Below are positions 41,647-50,799 of a stretch of DNA of 64,000 nt, piece after piece (positions within the stretch are counted from its first letter, which is position 1; each line of letters starts with the position of its first letter). The notes below the pieces were generated by a model, which made no database searches, was not told the DNA's origin, and worked only from the letters and a program-made list of their open reading frames with translations. Source of the stretch: JBAOHV01 sp963714875 (GTDB taxonomy: Bacteria; Actinomycetota; Acidimicrobiia; Acidimicrobiales; Microtrichaceae). Both the position numbers and the translations under genes were made by a program. The stretch lies in assembly GCA_963714875.1 (NCBI GenBank), contig CAVQQI010000012.1, positions 124,001 to 188,000 on the forward strand, in the 5' to 3' direction.

Positions 41647-43059
41647 ATGCCGATGGACTACGTCTCCACCCGAGGTGGTGCGCCCGTGCTCGGCTTCGCC
41701 GACGTGCTGCTCGCCGGACTCGCCGACGACGGCGGGCTCTACGTCCCGGCGGAGTGGCCCACGCTGCCACCGCTCGATGACCTGCGGGGCCGCCCCTACG
41801 CCGAGGTCGCGGTCGAGGTCATGTGGCCCTTCGTGGAGGGCTCGGTGCCCCGCGAGGACTTCGAGCGGATCGCGGCCGAGAGCTACGCCACCTTCGACAC
41901 CGACTCGGTCTGCCCCGTGGTGCCGATGGGGGTGACGGCCTCGGGTGCACAGCTGTCGCTGTTGGAGTTGTTCCACGGCCCGACGCTGGCGTTCAAGGAC
42001 GTGGCGTTGCAGCTGGTCGGACGGCTGTTCGACCACGTCCTCACCGAGCGTCGCAGCCGGATCTGCGTGTTGGGCGCCACCTCCGGCGACACCGGATCCG
42101 CCGCCATGGACGCCTGCGCCGGCCTGGAGCACGTCGACATCTTCATCCTGTTCCCCGAGGGTCGGACCTCCGAGGTGCAACGCCGGCAGATGACGACGCT
42201 GGGTGCCCGCAACGCGCACGCCGTGTCGGTGCCCGGCACCTTCGACGATTGCCAGGACCTGGTGAAGGCGGCCTTCGCCGACACCGGGTTCCGCGACGAG
42301 GTGCGGCTCTCCGCGGTCAACTCGATCAACTGGGCGCGCGTCATGGCCCAGATCGTCTACTACGTCACCGCGCACCTCTCGGTGGCCCCCGACGGGGGAC
42401 CGGTCAGCTTCGTGGTGCCGACCGGGAACTTCGGCAACATCCTCGCCGGGTGGGCCGCCAAGCAGATGGGGCTACCGGTCGAGCGTCTGGTCGTGGCCTC
42501 CAACCGCAACGACATCCTCACCCGCTTCTTCACCAGCGGCACGATGGAGATCCGCGGCGTGGTCCCCACCACCAGCCCCTCCATGGACATCCAGGTCAGC
42601 TCCAACCTCGAACGCCTGCTGTTCGAGGTGCTCGGCCAGGACGGAGCACAGATCGCGGAGATGATGAGCCGATTCCGATCCGACGGCACCGTCTCGGTCG
42701 ATGCCGCGGCGCTGGCCCGGTTGCGGTCGGAGTTCGACTGCGGCCGCGTCGACGACGAGTCGGCGGCCGAGGTCATCCGGCGCATCCACGCTCGCTCGGG
42801 GATGCTGGTCGACCCCCACACCGCGGTCGGCCTCGGCATCGCTGAGGACCTCGAAGGTGACCCGTCGGTGCCGGTCGTCGCGTTGGCGACCGCGCATCCC
42901 GCCAAGTTCCCCGATGCGGTGCAGGCTGCGACCGGCGTGCGTCCCGAGTTGCCGACCCGGCTCGCCGACCTGTTCGAGCGCACCGAACGCATCGAGTCCG
43001 CAGCGGCGGACCTGGCATCGGTGCAGGCCGTGGTCCGCAGCGGCCTCGCCGAGCGCTGA
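41647..43059 (+). CDS. thrC: Threonine synthase
   Basis: This PLP enzyme makes threonine from O-phosphohomoserine. The protein has 470 residues and is complete. The N-terminal STRGGAPVLGFADVLLAGLADDGGLYVP and the PLP Lys in GPTLAFKDVALQL identify the E. coli/yeast-type (class 1) enzyme rather than the shorter plant/Bacillus-type. PLP phosphate site GATSGDTGSAA and VPTGNFGNILAGW are visible. It forms an operon with hom. Confidence 0.97.
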   Translation: MPMDYVSTRGGAPVLGFADVLLAGLADDGGLYVPAEWPTLPPLDDLRGRPYAEVAVEVMWPFVEGSVPREDFERIAAESYATFDTDSVCPVVPMGVTASGAQLSLLELFHGPTLAFKDVALQLVGRLFDHVLTERRSRICVLGATSGDTGSAAMDACAGLEHVDIFILFPEGRTSEVQRRQMTTLGARNAHAVSVPGTFDDCQDLVKAAFADTGFRDEVRLSAVNSINWARVMAQIVYYVTAHLSVAPDGGPVSFVVPTGNFGNILAGWAAKQMGLPVERLVVASNRNDILTRFFTSGTMEIRGVVPTTSPSMDIQVSSNLERLLFEVLGQDGAQIAEMMSRFRSDGTVSVDAAALARLRSEFDCGRVDDESAAEVIRRIHARSGMLVDPHTAVGLGIAEDLEGDPSVPVVALATAHPAKFPDAVQAATGVRPELPTRLADLFERTERIESAAADLASVQAVVRSGLAER

Positions 43060-43094
43060 ACTCCCGGGGATTGCGAGGTTCCCGAGCCCCCCGG

Positions 43095-43100
43095 TACAGT
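43095..43100 (+). promoter_or_regulatory. -10 box of the rho gene, with a 210-nt leader
   Basis: TACAGT lies about 19 nt after a TTGCGA (43070-43075). The message would carry an untranslated leader of more than 200 nt, which is expected for rho, a gene usually controlled by its own termination in the leader. Confidence 0.4.
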
Positions 43101-43196
43101 CGCGATGTCGACTCGGGAAGGGGCTGGGTCGGGCACTTCGCCGCCAGCACGACTGCACGTCTGCACAGAGCGTCGTTGCGGTCCCGTAGCGACGCC

Positions 43197-43230
43197 CCGA
43201 TCCACGAGGACGACCGATCCACGAGGATGA
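43197..43230 (+). repeat. Direct repeat, 2 x 17 bp, in the rho leader
   Basis: CCGATCCACGAGGACGA at 43197-43213 is followed directly by CCGATCCACGAGGATGA at 43214-43230, one mismatch in 17. It could be a protein-binding or rut-related element, or a recent small duplication. Confidence 0.7.
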
Positions 43231-43314
43231 CCCGGACCTCACCCCCCGGTGTGACGACCGCAACCACCCCCGCAGCACCGCGTTGCTGCCCGACCACGAA
43301 GTGGGAACCAACCT

Positions 43315-45142
43315 GTGAGTGTTGATTCGATCGACCTCGACGGCCTCGAGCGCAAGGACCGCGCCGAGCTGGCCACCATCGCCCAGGCCCTGGGCGGCAA
43401 GCCCGGGTCCCGGACCAAGAAGGCCGACATCATCACGATGATCCTCGAGCTCGCCGGCGTCACCGGCGCCGAGCAGAGCGGCGGTGGGTCCGCCGGTGGC
43501 GATGCCCCCGACGGTCACGGCGCCACTGCGTCGACCGGGTCCGGCTCCGCACGTGGACCTGTGCCGAGCGATCCTCCGCTCGCGTCCGCCGGTCCGATTC
43601 CGAGCGAGCCGCCAGCAGCCGGCGACGCGCTCGTGGCCGAGCACGCACCAGGTGATGCGAGCAGCAGGGACGGCGGATCTGCCGACTACCTCCGAAGGGG
43701 CACCCGGCTCGCGGCGACGCGGCGGCCGCAACCGTGGCACCGATGCGGGTGCCGGTGCCGAGTCGCCGGCCCCGTCCAAGGGCACCGATCAGGGCTCCGG
43801 CTCGGGTGATGGCGGGTCCCAGCGGTCCGGCGCCCAGACCAACGACGGTCAGACCAACGACGGTCAGACCGACGACGTCCAGGGAGCGCAGGCTGCGCAG
43901 GGCTCCGAGGGCGAGGGCGAGGGCAGCCGTCGCCGTCGGCGCCGCCGCGGGCGCGACCGTGACCGCAACGACGAGGGCGGTGACAACAACCAGTCCTGGG
44001 AGGGCGAGCTGGTCGACGTCGCCGGGATCCTCGATCTCCGCGACGAGGGCTACGGCTTCCTGCGTGTCGACGGGCTGCTGCCGAGCCGCGACGACGTCTA
44101 CGTCTCGGTGAAGCAGACCCGCCAGTTCGGGCTGCGTCGCGGCGACTGGTTGACCGGTGCGAGCCGACCGGCGAACCGTGGCGAGAAGAACCCGGCGCTG
44201 CTCCGGATCGACACGGTGAACGCATCCGACCCCGGCAGCTCACGCGATCGCCCCCGGTTCGAGGACCTGACCCCGCTGTTCCCCAACGAGCGGCTCCGGC
44301 TCGAGCGTGAGGACCACCCCTATGACGTCGCGGGGCGCATCATCGACCTGCTCGCGCCCATCGGCAAGGGGCAACGTGGCCTGATCGTCTCGCCACCGAA
44401 GGCCGGCAAGACCACGATCATGAAGACGCTCGCCCAGTGCATCGAGGCCAACCACCCCGAGGTCGAGCTCATGGTGCTGTTGGTCGATGAGCGGCCCGAG
44501 GAGGTCACCGACATGCGTCGGTCGATCGACGGTGACGTGGTCGCGTCGACCTTCGACCGCCCACCCGAGGAACACATCGCGGTCGCCGAGCTGGCCATCG
44601 AGCGGGCGAAGCGCATGGTCGAGCAGGGTCAGGACGTCGTCGTCATCCTGGACGGCATCACGCGACTGGCCCGCGCCTACAACCTGGCGGCCCCGAACGG
44701 GGGTCGCATCATGAGCGGAGGCCTGGACACCGGAGCGCTCTACCCGCCGAAGCGGTTCTTCGGCGCCGCCCGGAACCTGGAGGAGGGCGGCTCGCTCACC
44801 ATCGTGGCCACCGCCCTGGTCGAGACCGGCTCGAAGATGGACGACGTGATCTTCGAGGAGTTCAAGGGGACCGGGAACATGGAGCTCCGCCTGGACCGCT
44901 CCGCAGCGGAGCAGCGGGTGTTCCCGGCCATCGACGTCGACGGATCCTCCACCCGCCACGACGAGTTGCTGGTGGATGCCAAGCAGCTGCAGCAGATCCA
45001 GAAGCTCCGTCGCCTGCTGTCCAAGCTGGCGTCCGAGGGCGACTCGGCCGCCGGGCTGGAGCTCGTCATCGATCGCATGCGCAAGTTCCCGACCAACGAC
45101 GTCTTCCTGGCCGAGATCGCCAAGGCGCCGGCCATCACCTGA
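43315..45142 (+). CDS. rho: Transcription termination factor Rho with long N-terminal insert (frame broken near 43706)
   Basis: Rho is the hexameric RNA helicase for factor-dependent termination. The inferred protein has about 608 residues. It opens with the Rho N-terminal helix-extension domain (LERKDRAELATIAQALGGKP), followed by about 180 residues of low-complexity actinobacterial insert ending in a basic block SRRRRRRRGRDRDRN. The RNA-binding cold-shock-like domain (LDLRDEGYGFLRVDGLLPS) and the ATPase follow, with Walker A SPPKAGKTT, DERPEEVTDMRR, Walker B VVVILDGITRLARAYN and the R-loop region. The insert contains an imperfect QTNDG repeat. One extra C near 43706 splits the insert. Start GTG 43315. 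Confidence 0.95.
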
Positions 45143-45150
45143 GCACCGGT

Positions 45151-45171
45151 TCGCCCCGTGCGGCGGGGCGA
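45151..45171 (+). terminator. Terminator of rho
   Basis: TCGCCCCG and CGGGGCGA form a perfect 8-bp stem with a 5-nt loop, 9 nt after the rho stop and just before the rpmE -10-like TACTGA at about 45176. Confidence 0.7.
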
Positions 45172-45197
45172 GCCATACTGATCCGTCCCCTCATCTG

Positions 45198-45220
45198 GGC
45201 CCCGCACGGAAACCGGGGCC
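45198..45220 (+). promoter_or_regulatory. Leader hairpin of rpmE
   Basis: GGCCCCG and CGGGGCC form a 7-bp stem around a 9-nt loop, ending 17 nt before the ATG and 5 nt before the ribosome site GGAGA. Its place suits translational control by a ribosomal protein, but no known L31 leader motif was matched. Confidence 0.45.
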
Positions 45221-45236
45221 ATCACGGAGAGCACCC

Positions 45237-45560
45237 ATGAAGCCCGGAATCCACCCCACCTACCGCCACGTCGTGTTCCAGGACACGTCCTCGGGCGACA
45301 CGTTCCTGACGCGATCGACGATCAACCCGTCCGAGACGATCACCTGGACCGACGGCAACGAGTACCCGCTCGCCAAGGTCGAGATCTCTGCGTTCACGCA
45401 CCCGTTCTTCACGGGCCAGATGAAGATCGTCGACACCGCCGGTCGTGTGGAGCGCTTCGAGCGTCGCTACGGCCGCCGCAAGGGCAAGGGCGCCGACGCG
45501 GCAGCTCCGGAGGAGTCGGCGCCTGCCGACGACGCGTCCGGTTCGACCGACGAGGACTGA
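45237..45560 (+). CDS. rpmE: 50S ribosomal protein L31, zinc-free type
   Basis: This protein of 107 residues reads MKPGIHPTYRHVVFQDTSSG, then DTFLTRSTI and HPFFTGQMKIVDTAGRVERFERRYGRR. The position that holds the CxxC zinc pair in canonical L31 is DTSSG here, so this is a C-minus (type B-like) protein although it sits in the usual rho-rpmE-prfA place. The last 25 residues are a Pro/Ala/Asp-rich tail. ATG 45237 has GGAGAG upstream. Confidence 0.92.
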   Translation: MKPGIHPTYRHVVFQDTSSGDTFLTRSTINPSETITWTDGNEYPLAKVEISAFTHPFFTGQMKIVDTAGRVERFERRYGRRKGKGADAAAPEESAPADDASGSTDED

Positions 45561-45635
45561 CGTCGCGGGTTCCGGCGCTCGCCGGGCAGCGGTGTGCAGC
45601 CACCACGGGCGACCTGACGTGACCCCAGGGCGACC

Positions 45636-46653
45636 ATGACGCTCTCGCCCGAGCAACTGGCGCGTCTGACGGCGCGCCAAGCTCGTCGCGCTGGTCCGGG
45701 ACCTGGGCGACGAGCCCGGTGAACCCGTCGACGTGGGCTCCTCGGTCGCATCCTCGGCCGGCGGTCGGGCGTGGGTCCTTCTGGCCTCCGGCGCAGCCGG
45801 TGCCCTCGCCGGTGCGCTGCTCTGGTGTGAGCGAGCTGGTGCGCACTCGCTCACGGTGTTCGTCGACGCGGAGCACGACCCGGCCACGGTCGCACGTTGG
45901 GCGGGGTACTTCGAGCTCGGGGACGGGGCGGTGTCGTTGCGGTCGGTCGACGGTGCGACCTCGCACGTCGCCACGGCAGCTCCGCTGCCGGAACCCGTCG
46001 ACGCGGCGGACGCGCCCGAGGAACTGCTCGAGCAGTTGCGCGCTGCGGGCGTCGAGATCGTGGTCGAGCACGGCCACGTGCGTGGCGAGGTGCTGGGACT
46101 CGAGGTCGCCCGGCTGGTGCGGTGGCCCGCGGAGGTCGGCGGTGACGACGAGCTGCACCTCGAGGCAGGAGTCGGCAGGTTCGACCGCGACGCAGTCGCC
46201 GCAGCTCGACCGGACGAGTCCCCGACGGACTCGCTGGCGCGCACCGTGGAACAGGTGCGGGCGCACCGGTACCCGGGTGCGCCGGTGCACCCCGTGCAGC
46301 TGCTGGTGCGCGAGCGGTGGCTCCGATCGATGGTGGTGACCGATCCACAGCTGGTGGGCGCAGCCCGACTGAGCGCGACCGAGATGACCACCGAGGCGAC
46401 GGGGCTGCGTGACGTGCATCCGGCTGCCGCGCTGGGTGTCGACGCGGAGGGCGGCCCGGTCGTGGTGGTCTGTTCCACGGGCGTGGACCTGTCACTGGTG
46501 CCGCTCGCCGCGGACACCCGGCAGCGCCTCGACCCCGATGCCCGTCTGGTGCTGGCGCTGCCGGAGCGGGATCACCACAGCGCGACCCGCACGCTGGTCG
46601 GCATGCTCCGCGGATCCGCCGAGCTGGTCGACGTGTCACCGGGCTGGGGCTGA
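45636..46653 (+). CDS. Hypothetical protein between rpmE and prfA (frame broken near 45672)
   Basis: The inferred protein of about 338 residues starts MTLSPEQLARLTARKLVALV, then RDLGDEPGEPVDVGSSVASS. A segment GGRAWVLLASGAAGALAGALLW is followed by alpha/beta sequence with VFVDAEHDPATVARWAGYF and VVVVCSTGVDLSLVPLAADTRQRLDPDARLVLALPERD. It looks like a soluble protein. I do not recognise the family. One extra C in GCGCGCCAAGCTC near 45672 separates the N-terminus from the main frame (open from 45733). It ends 1 nt before prfA, so it is probably part of the rpmE-prfA-prmC unit, yet a translation role is unproven. Confidence 0.65.
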
Positions 46654-46654
46654 G

Positions 46655-47753
46655 GTGCTGCCCGAGGCGCTCGTCGCCCGACTGGCCGACCTCGAGCGTG
46701 AGTACGGCGAGTGCGAGGCACGACTTGCCGATCCCGAGGTCGTCGCGGACCAACGACGCTACGTCGAGCTCTCCCGTCGGTACGGCGAGCTCCGGGCGAT
46801 CGTCGAGCGGACCGCCGAACTGCGGGATCTGGCCGACGACCTGGCCGCGGCGCGAGAGTTGGCGGAATCGGCGGGAGAGGGCGACCGGGAGTCGCTGCGG
46901 TCCGAGATCGGCGACCTGATGGACTCGATCGCCAGCACCGAGGACGCGCTCGAAGCTGCTGTTGGTGCCGAGCGACCCGTTCGACGACCGCAACGTGATC
47001 GTCGAGCTCCGCGGCGCCGAGGGGGGAGAGGAGGCCAATCTGTTCGCCCGTGACCTGTTCGAGATGTACCGGGGCTACGCGGCGCGACAGGGCTGGCGAT
47101 TCGAGACGCTCGCGGCGTCGCCGTCGGAGCTCGGCGGGTACAGCGAGGTCACGTTTCGAGTGGCGGGCGACAGCGTGTGGTCGCGCATGAAGTTCGAAGC
47201 CGGGCCCCACCGGGTGCAGCGCGTGCCGGTCACCGAGTCCCAGGGTCGGGTGCACACGTCGTCCGCCACGGTCGCGGTGCTGCCCGAGGCCGACGACGTC
47301 GAGGTCGTCATCGCCTCCAACGACCTCTCGGTGGACGTGTTCCGCTCGTCGGGTCCCGGCGGCCAGTCGGTGAACACCACCGACTCGGCGGTGCGCATCA
47401 CCCATCTGCCGACCGGTCTGGTCGTGTCGATGCAGGACGAGAAGAGTCAGATCCAGAACCGGGCCAAGGCCATGACGGTGCTGCGTGCCCGCCTGCTCGA
47501 GCTGGAACGCCGTCGGCGGTCCGACGACGCAGCGGGCCAGAAGCGTGCGCAGATCGGCGGTGGCGGTCGAAGTGAGAAGATCCGCACCTACAACGTCAAG
47601 GAGAACCGGGTCACCGACCATCGGATCGGTCTGACGCTGTACCACCTGGACCGCGTGCTGCGCGGTGAGCTCGACGAGATCAGCGACGCGCTGATCACCG
47701 ACGACCGCGCCCGCCGGCTCACCGAGGTCGTCGGAGAGGCGGCGACCCCGTGA
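46655..47753 (+). CDS. prfA: Peptide chain release factor 1 (frame broken near 46959)
   Basis: RF1 reads UAG and UAA. The inferred length of about 365 residues is normal. Visible sites: N-terminal coiled coil (LPEALVARLADLEREYGECEARL), the recognition motif PVT in VQRVPVTESQGRVHTS, and GGQ in RSSGPGGQSVNTTDSAVRI, then YNVKENRVTDHRIG. The frame shifts between EDALEAA and LLLVPSDPFDDRNVI; removing one G from CTCGAAGCTG gives LKLLLVPSD. It starts at GTG 46655 and is followed by prmC, the enzyme that methylates its GGQ. Confidence 0.96.
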
Positions 47754-47763
47754 GCCCGGCATC

Positions 47764-48654
47764 GTGAGCCCCGCACCGGACGGCACGATCTCCTGGCGGG
47801 AGTTGCTGGCCGACGCCGTCGAGCGGCTGACGTCGGCCGGTTCGGCGTCGGCCGAGGTCGATGCGCGCTGGATCGTCGCGGAGTGTCTGGAGATCTCATC
47901 TGCGGCCCTGTCGGGAGCGCTCGGCGAACTGGCGACCGAGCGGGGAGTGGCCCGTTTCGACGACATGGTGGCGCGCCGCGCTGCGGGTGAGCCGCTGCAG
48001 TACGTGCTGGGTTCCTGGGGGTTCCGCCGGCTCGACCTGATGGTCGACCACCGGGTGCTGATCCCACGGCCCGAGACCGAGTCGGTGGTCGAGGTCGCCC
48101 TCGGTGAGCTCGACGCCCTCGGCGGCCGCGAGCGACCGACGCGTGTGGTCGACCTGGGAACCGGCAGTGGCGCGATCGCGCTGTCGTTGGCCGTGGAGCG
48201 GGTCCGTACCGAGGTGTGGGCCACCGATGTCAGCGCCGATGCCCTGGCCGTGGCGCGGGCGAACATCGCCGGCGTGGGGAGAGCAGGCGCACGGGTCCGC
48301 ACCGCGTCGGGGGACTGGTTCGGTGCGCTGCCTGCGCACCTGCGCCAGACGTTCGACCTGGTGGTCTCGAATCCTCCGTACGTGGCAGGGCACGCGGATC
48401 TGCCCGATGAGGTGGCGGCATGGGAACCGGCATCGGCGTTGGTGTCGGGTCCCGACGGGACCGATGACCTGCGGCGGATCATCGCCGAAGCACCCGACTG
48501 GTTGACCTCGGACGGGGTGCTGGTCTGCGAGCTCTCGCCCGAGCAGGCACCCGCGTTGATCGATCACGCCCTGAGCCACTTCGAACGTGCCAGGGTCGAC
48601 GATGATCTGACCGGGCGCCCCCGAGCCCTCGTGGCGCAGATCGCTCGGCGCTGA
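47764..48654 (+). CDS. prmC: Release factor glutamine methyltransferase
   Basis: PrmC uses SAM to methylate the Gln of GGQ in RF1 and RF2, raising release efficiency. It has 296 residues: an N-terminal helical domain (ISWRELLADAVERLTSAG), PLQYVLGSWGFRRLDLMVD, the SAM motif VVDLGTGSGAIALSL and catalytic NPPY in FDLVVSNPPYV. It begins at GTG 47764, 10 nt after prfA, its substrate gene; the other substrate, prfB, lies at 23203. Confidence 0.96.
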   Translation: MSPAPDGTISWRELLADAVERLTSAGSASAEVDARWIVAECLEISSAALSGALGELATERGVARFDDMVARRAAGEPLQYVLGSWGFRRLDLMVDHRVLIPRPETESVVEVALGELDALGGRERPTRVVDLGTGSGAIALSLAVERVRTEVWATDVSADALAVARANIAGVGRAGARVRTASGDWFGALPAHLRQTFDLVVSNPPYVAGHADLPDEVAAWEPASALVSGPDGTDDLRRIIAEAPDWLTSDGVLVCELSPEQAPALIDHALSHFERARVDDDLTGRPRALVAQIARR

Positions 48655-48734
48655 GGCGTCAGCCCGACGCGGCGGTGCCCACCGTGGAATGATGTCGTCG
48701 CCGGGGTGTCCCGGCAGGTCCGTGAGGGGATGGC

Positions 48735-49151
48735 ATGGCACTGCGAAGGAAGCCGGCGGAACGGGTGGAGCTGCTCGCAGGTGTGCAGTTCTTCGACGGG
48801 TTCTCCGCCGACGACCTGCGGCGCGTCGTGGAGCTGTCCGACGAGGTCGAGGTGCAGGCGGGCGACGTCCTGATCGATCAGGGAGATCCCGGGACCCACT
48901 GCTACGTCATCCTCGAGGGGATCGCCAGCGTGTACGTGCGGGGCGAGCACGTCGCCTCGTGCGGCCCAGGCTCGATGCTCGGAGAGATGGCGTTGGTCGA
49001 CCATCGACCGCGGTCCGCGACGGTGGTGGGCGATACGGATCTGGACCTGTTGCGGTTCGACTCGACCGCGTTCGGGAAGGTCCTGGAGGAGATGCCCAAG
49101 GCGTCCGAGCGGGTCATGACCCTGCTGCGCACGCGGATGACCCAGGGCTGA
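48735..49151 (+). CDS. Cyclic nucleotide-binding domain protein
   Basis: This protein of 138 residues is a stand-alone cNMP-binding domain: FFDGFSADDLRRVVEL, GDVLIDQGDPGTHCYVILEG, and the phosphate-binding cassette GSMLGEMALVDHRPRSATVV with the conserved Glu and Arg (GEMAL, RSA). There is no DNA-binding HTH or enzyme domain, so it may act as a sensor binding a partner protein. ATG 48735 has GAGGGGA upstream. Ligand (cAMP or other) is not known. Confidence 0.88.
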   Translation: MALRRKPAERVELLAGVQFFDGFSADDLRRVVELSDEVEVQAGDVLIDQGDPGTHCYVILEGIASVYVRGEHVASCGPGSMLGEMALVDHRPRSATVVGDTDLDLLRFDSTAFGKVLEEMPKASERVMTLLRTRMTQG

Positions 49152-49209
49152 GCCCGGAGCGACCGAGTCGGCGGGGACGGCGACCGGGTGCGGCCCCAGG
49201 ACGCCCTGT

Positions 49210-50709
49210 TCAGCTCACGCGGACGGTGTGGGACTCGTCCAGCGTCACGGCGAGTCCGGTGACGTCCTCGCGTTCGAACCGGGCCATCAGGTCCTGGTCC
49301 TCGCTCGTCCCCCAGGTGCGCGACCCGGAGGGGGTCAGGCAGGCACAGATGGCCCGGCTCATGGAACCGTCGCGCTCATGCACGACGGTCCACGTCTCGA
49401 GGGTCGCGTCGCCCACGTGGTCGCCGTCGACGCTCCGGCCGGGCCGCGCGTCGATCTGCTCCTGGGGGTGTTCGTAGCGGAAGCCTCCTGTTGGCGGCTC
49501 GGTGGACAGCACCCCGAACGCGTGCTTGTCGAGGGTTCCTCCGTTGGCCGTCACCAGCCCGAGGCTGCCGGGGTCGTCGCGCAGCACCTGCACCATGGCG
49601 GCGAGCGCGTGTCCGACGGGGTTGCTCCAGGGACCTCCGGCGAAGGGCAGCCCGCCGTAGACGGTCAGCTGTCGGTCGATGGGGATGTCGAGCTCGCGCA
49701 GTGCCAGCTGCACCGCGGAGGGGAAGCAGGAGTAGAGGTCCAGGTGGGCGACCGAGTCGACGTCGGTGCCTGCCAGCTCCAGTACGCGTCGACCGGCGAC
49801 ACGGATCGCCACGGACGAGGTGAAGTCCTGGCGCTCGGACATCGTGCGGTCCGTCCCATCGGTCCCGGCGTGCAGGAAGACCCAACGGCTCCGCTCCACG
49901 CCCAGCTCGGCGGCACGTGCCGCCGAGCACACGATCAGCCCCGAGGACATGTCGACATCGGGGTTGGAGACCATGCGCTTGGTGTACGGGAAGCCGACCA
50001 TGCGGTTCTCGGGGGTGGCAGTGGTGATCTCCTCAGCGGTGTACGCCTGGCGGTTCCATGCGTACGGGTTGTCCGCTGCCACCCTCGAGAACCCCGCCCA
50101 CATCTCACCGATGACCGCCAGGTGCTCCTCCAACGAGCGGCCGGAGTCGTGCCACAGGGCGTTCTCGAACAGCGGGTAGGTCTGGGTCGGCCACACGATG
50201 CCCCGCTCGACCTCCGCGGGGTGCGCCATGAGGAACGGCGCGCCGTCCTCCCAGTCCGGCGTGACGTCGTCGCCCTGGCGTGACCACTGGAGGTCCTCCC
50301 CGCGGCGCTTGGCCGCGGACCTGGCGCGCCCCGACTCGGCCCCGCAGAGCACGCCCAGCTCGATGCGTCCGGCGCTGATCTCGACGGCCAGCCTGTTCAG
50401 CAGGAGCTGTGGGGAGTTGCCGCCCACGGTGACGGTCCAGGTGGCCGCTCGCTCGGCGCCGAGGTGTCGAGCGACGATGCGGCCCGGGTCACGGTACCGC
50501 CACGAGAACGTGGGTACGGCGGCCACCACGTCGGCGCCGGCCAGGATGCGGGCGTCACCGGCCAGGCCGGTGTCGGCAGCGGCGAGCAGCACCGCCTCGG
50601 CCATCAGCTCCGCCGGTTCAGGGGCCTCGCCCTCTCGGACGAGGTGCTGACCGACCCCCACCACGACGGGGGTGCGCGGGTCGATGTTGGGCGGGAGCTT
50701 GCCGGACAT
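49210..50709 (-). CDS. Thiolase-fold acetyl-CoA acetyltransferase-like protein lacking the usual N-terminal Cys
   Basis: This protein of 499 residues has the thiolase-like fold: TPVVVGVGQHLVREG, AAADTGLAGDARILAGADVVAAV, VTVGGNSPQLLLNRLAVEISAGRIELGVLCG, then DLYSCFPSAVQLALRELDI and FAGGPWSNPVGHALAAMVQVL. At the place of the nucleophilic Cys the sequence is GGNSPQ, so ordinary Claisen thiolysis is doubtful; this subgroup is usually annotated acetyl-CoA acetyltransferase without proof. MSGKLPPNIDP at ATG 50709 is the likely start. It is a single gene, divergent from rpiB. Confidence 0.82.
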   Translation of the reverse strand: MSGKLPPNIDPRTPVVVGVGQHLVREGEAPEPAELMAEAVLLAAADTGLAGDARILAGADVVAAVPTFSWRYRDPGRIVARHLGAERAATWTVTVGGNSPQLLLNRLAVEISAGRIELGVLCGAESGRARSAAKRRGEDLQWSRQGDDVTPDWEDGAPFLMAHPAEVERGIVWPTQTYPLFENALWHDSGRSLEEHLAVIGEMWAGFSRVAADNPYAWNRQAYTAEEITTATPENRMVGFPYTKRMVSNPDVDMSSGLIVCSAARAAELGVERSRWVFLHAGTDGTDRTMSERQDFTSSVAIRVAGRRVLELAGTDVDSVAHLDLYSCFPSAVQLALRELDIPIDRQLTVYGGLPFAGGPWSNPVGHALAAMVQVLRDDPGSLGLVTANGGTLDKHAFGVLSTEPPTGGFRYEHPQEQIDARPGRSVDGDHVGDATLETWTVVHERDGSMSRAICACLTPSGSRTWGTSEDQDLMARFEREDVTGLAVTLDESHTVRVS

Positions 50710-50787
50710 GGCGCGAAGACTACGGGTCGCCCCCACGCTGCTCCGAACCTGGCGGGACTGCCGTGGGAGCAACCCCCCGACGCTCAC

Positions 50788-50793
50788 TAGGAT
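50788..50793 (+). promoter_or_regulatory. Leaderless -10 box of rpiB
   Basis: TAGGAT is followed by 6 nt and GTG 50800. Confidence 0.5.
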
Positions 50794-50799
50794 GAGGAC

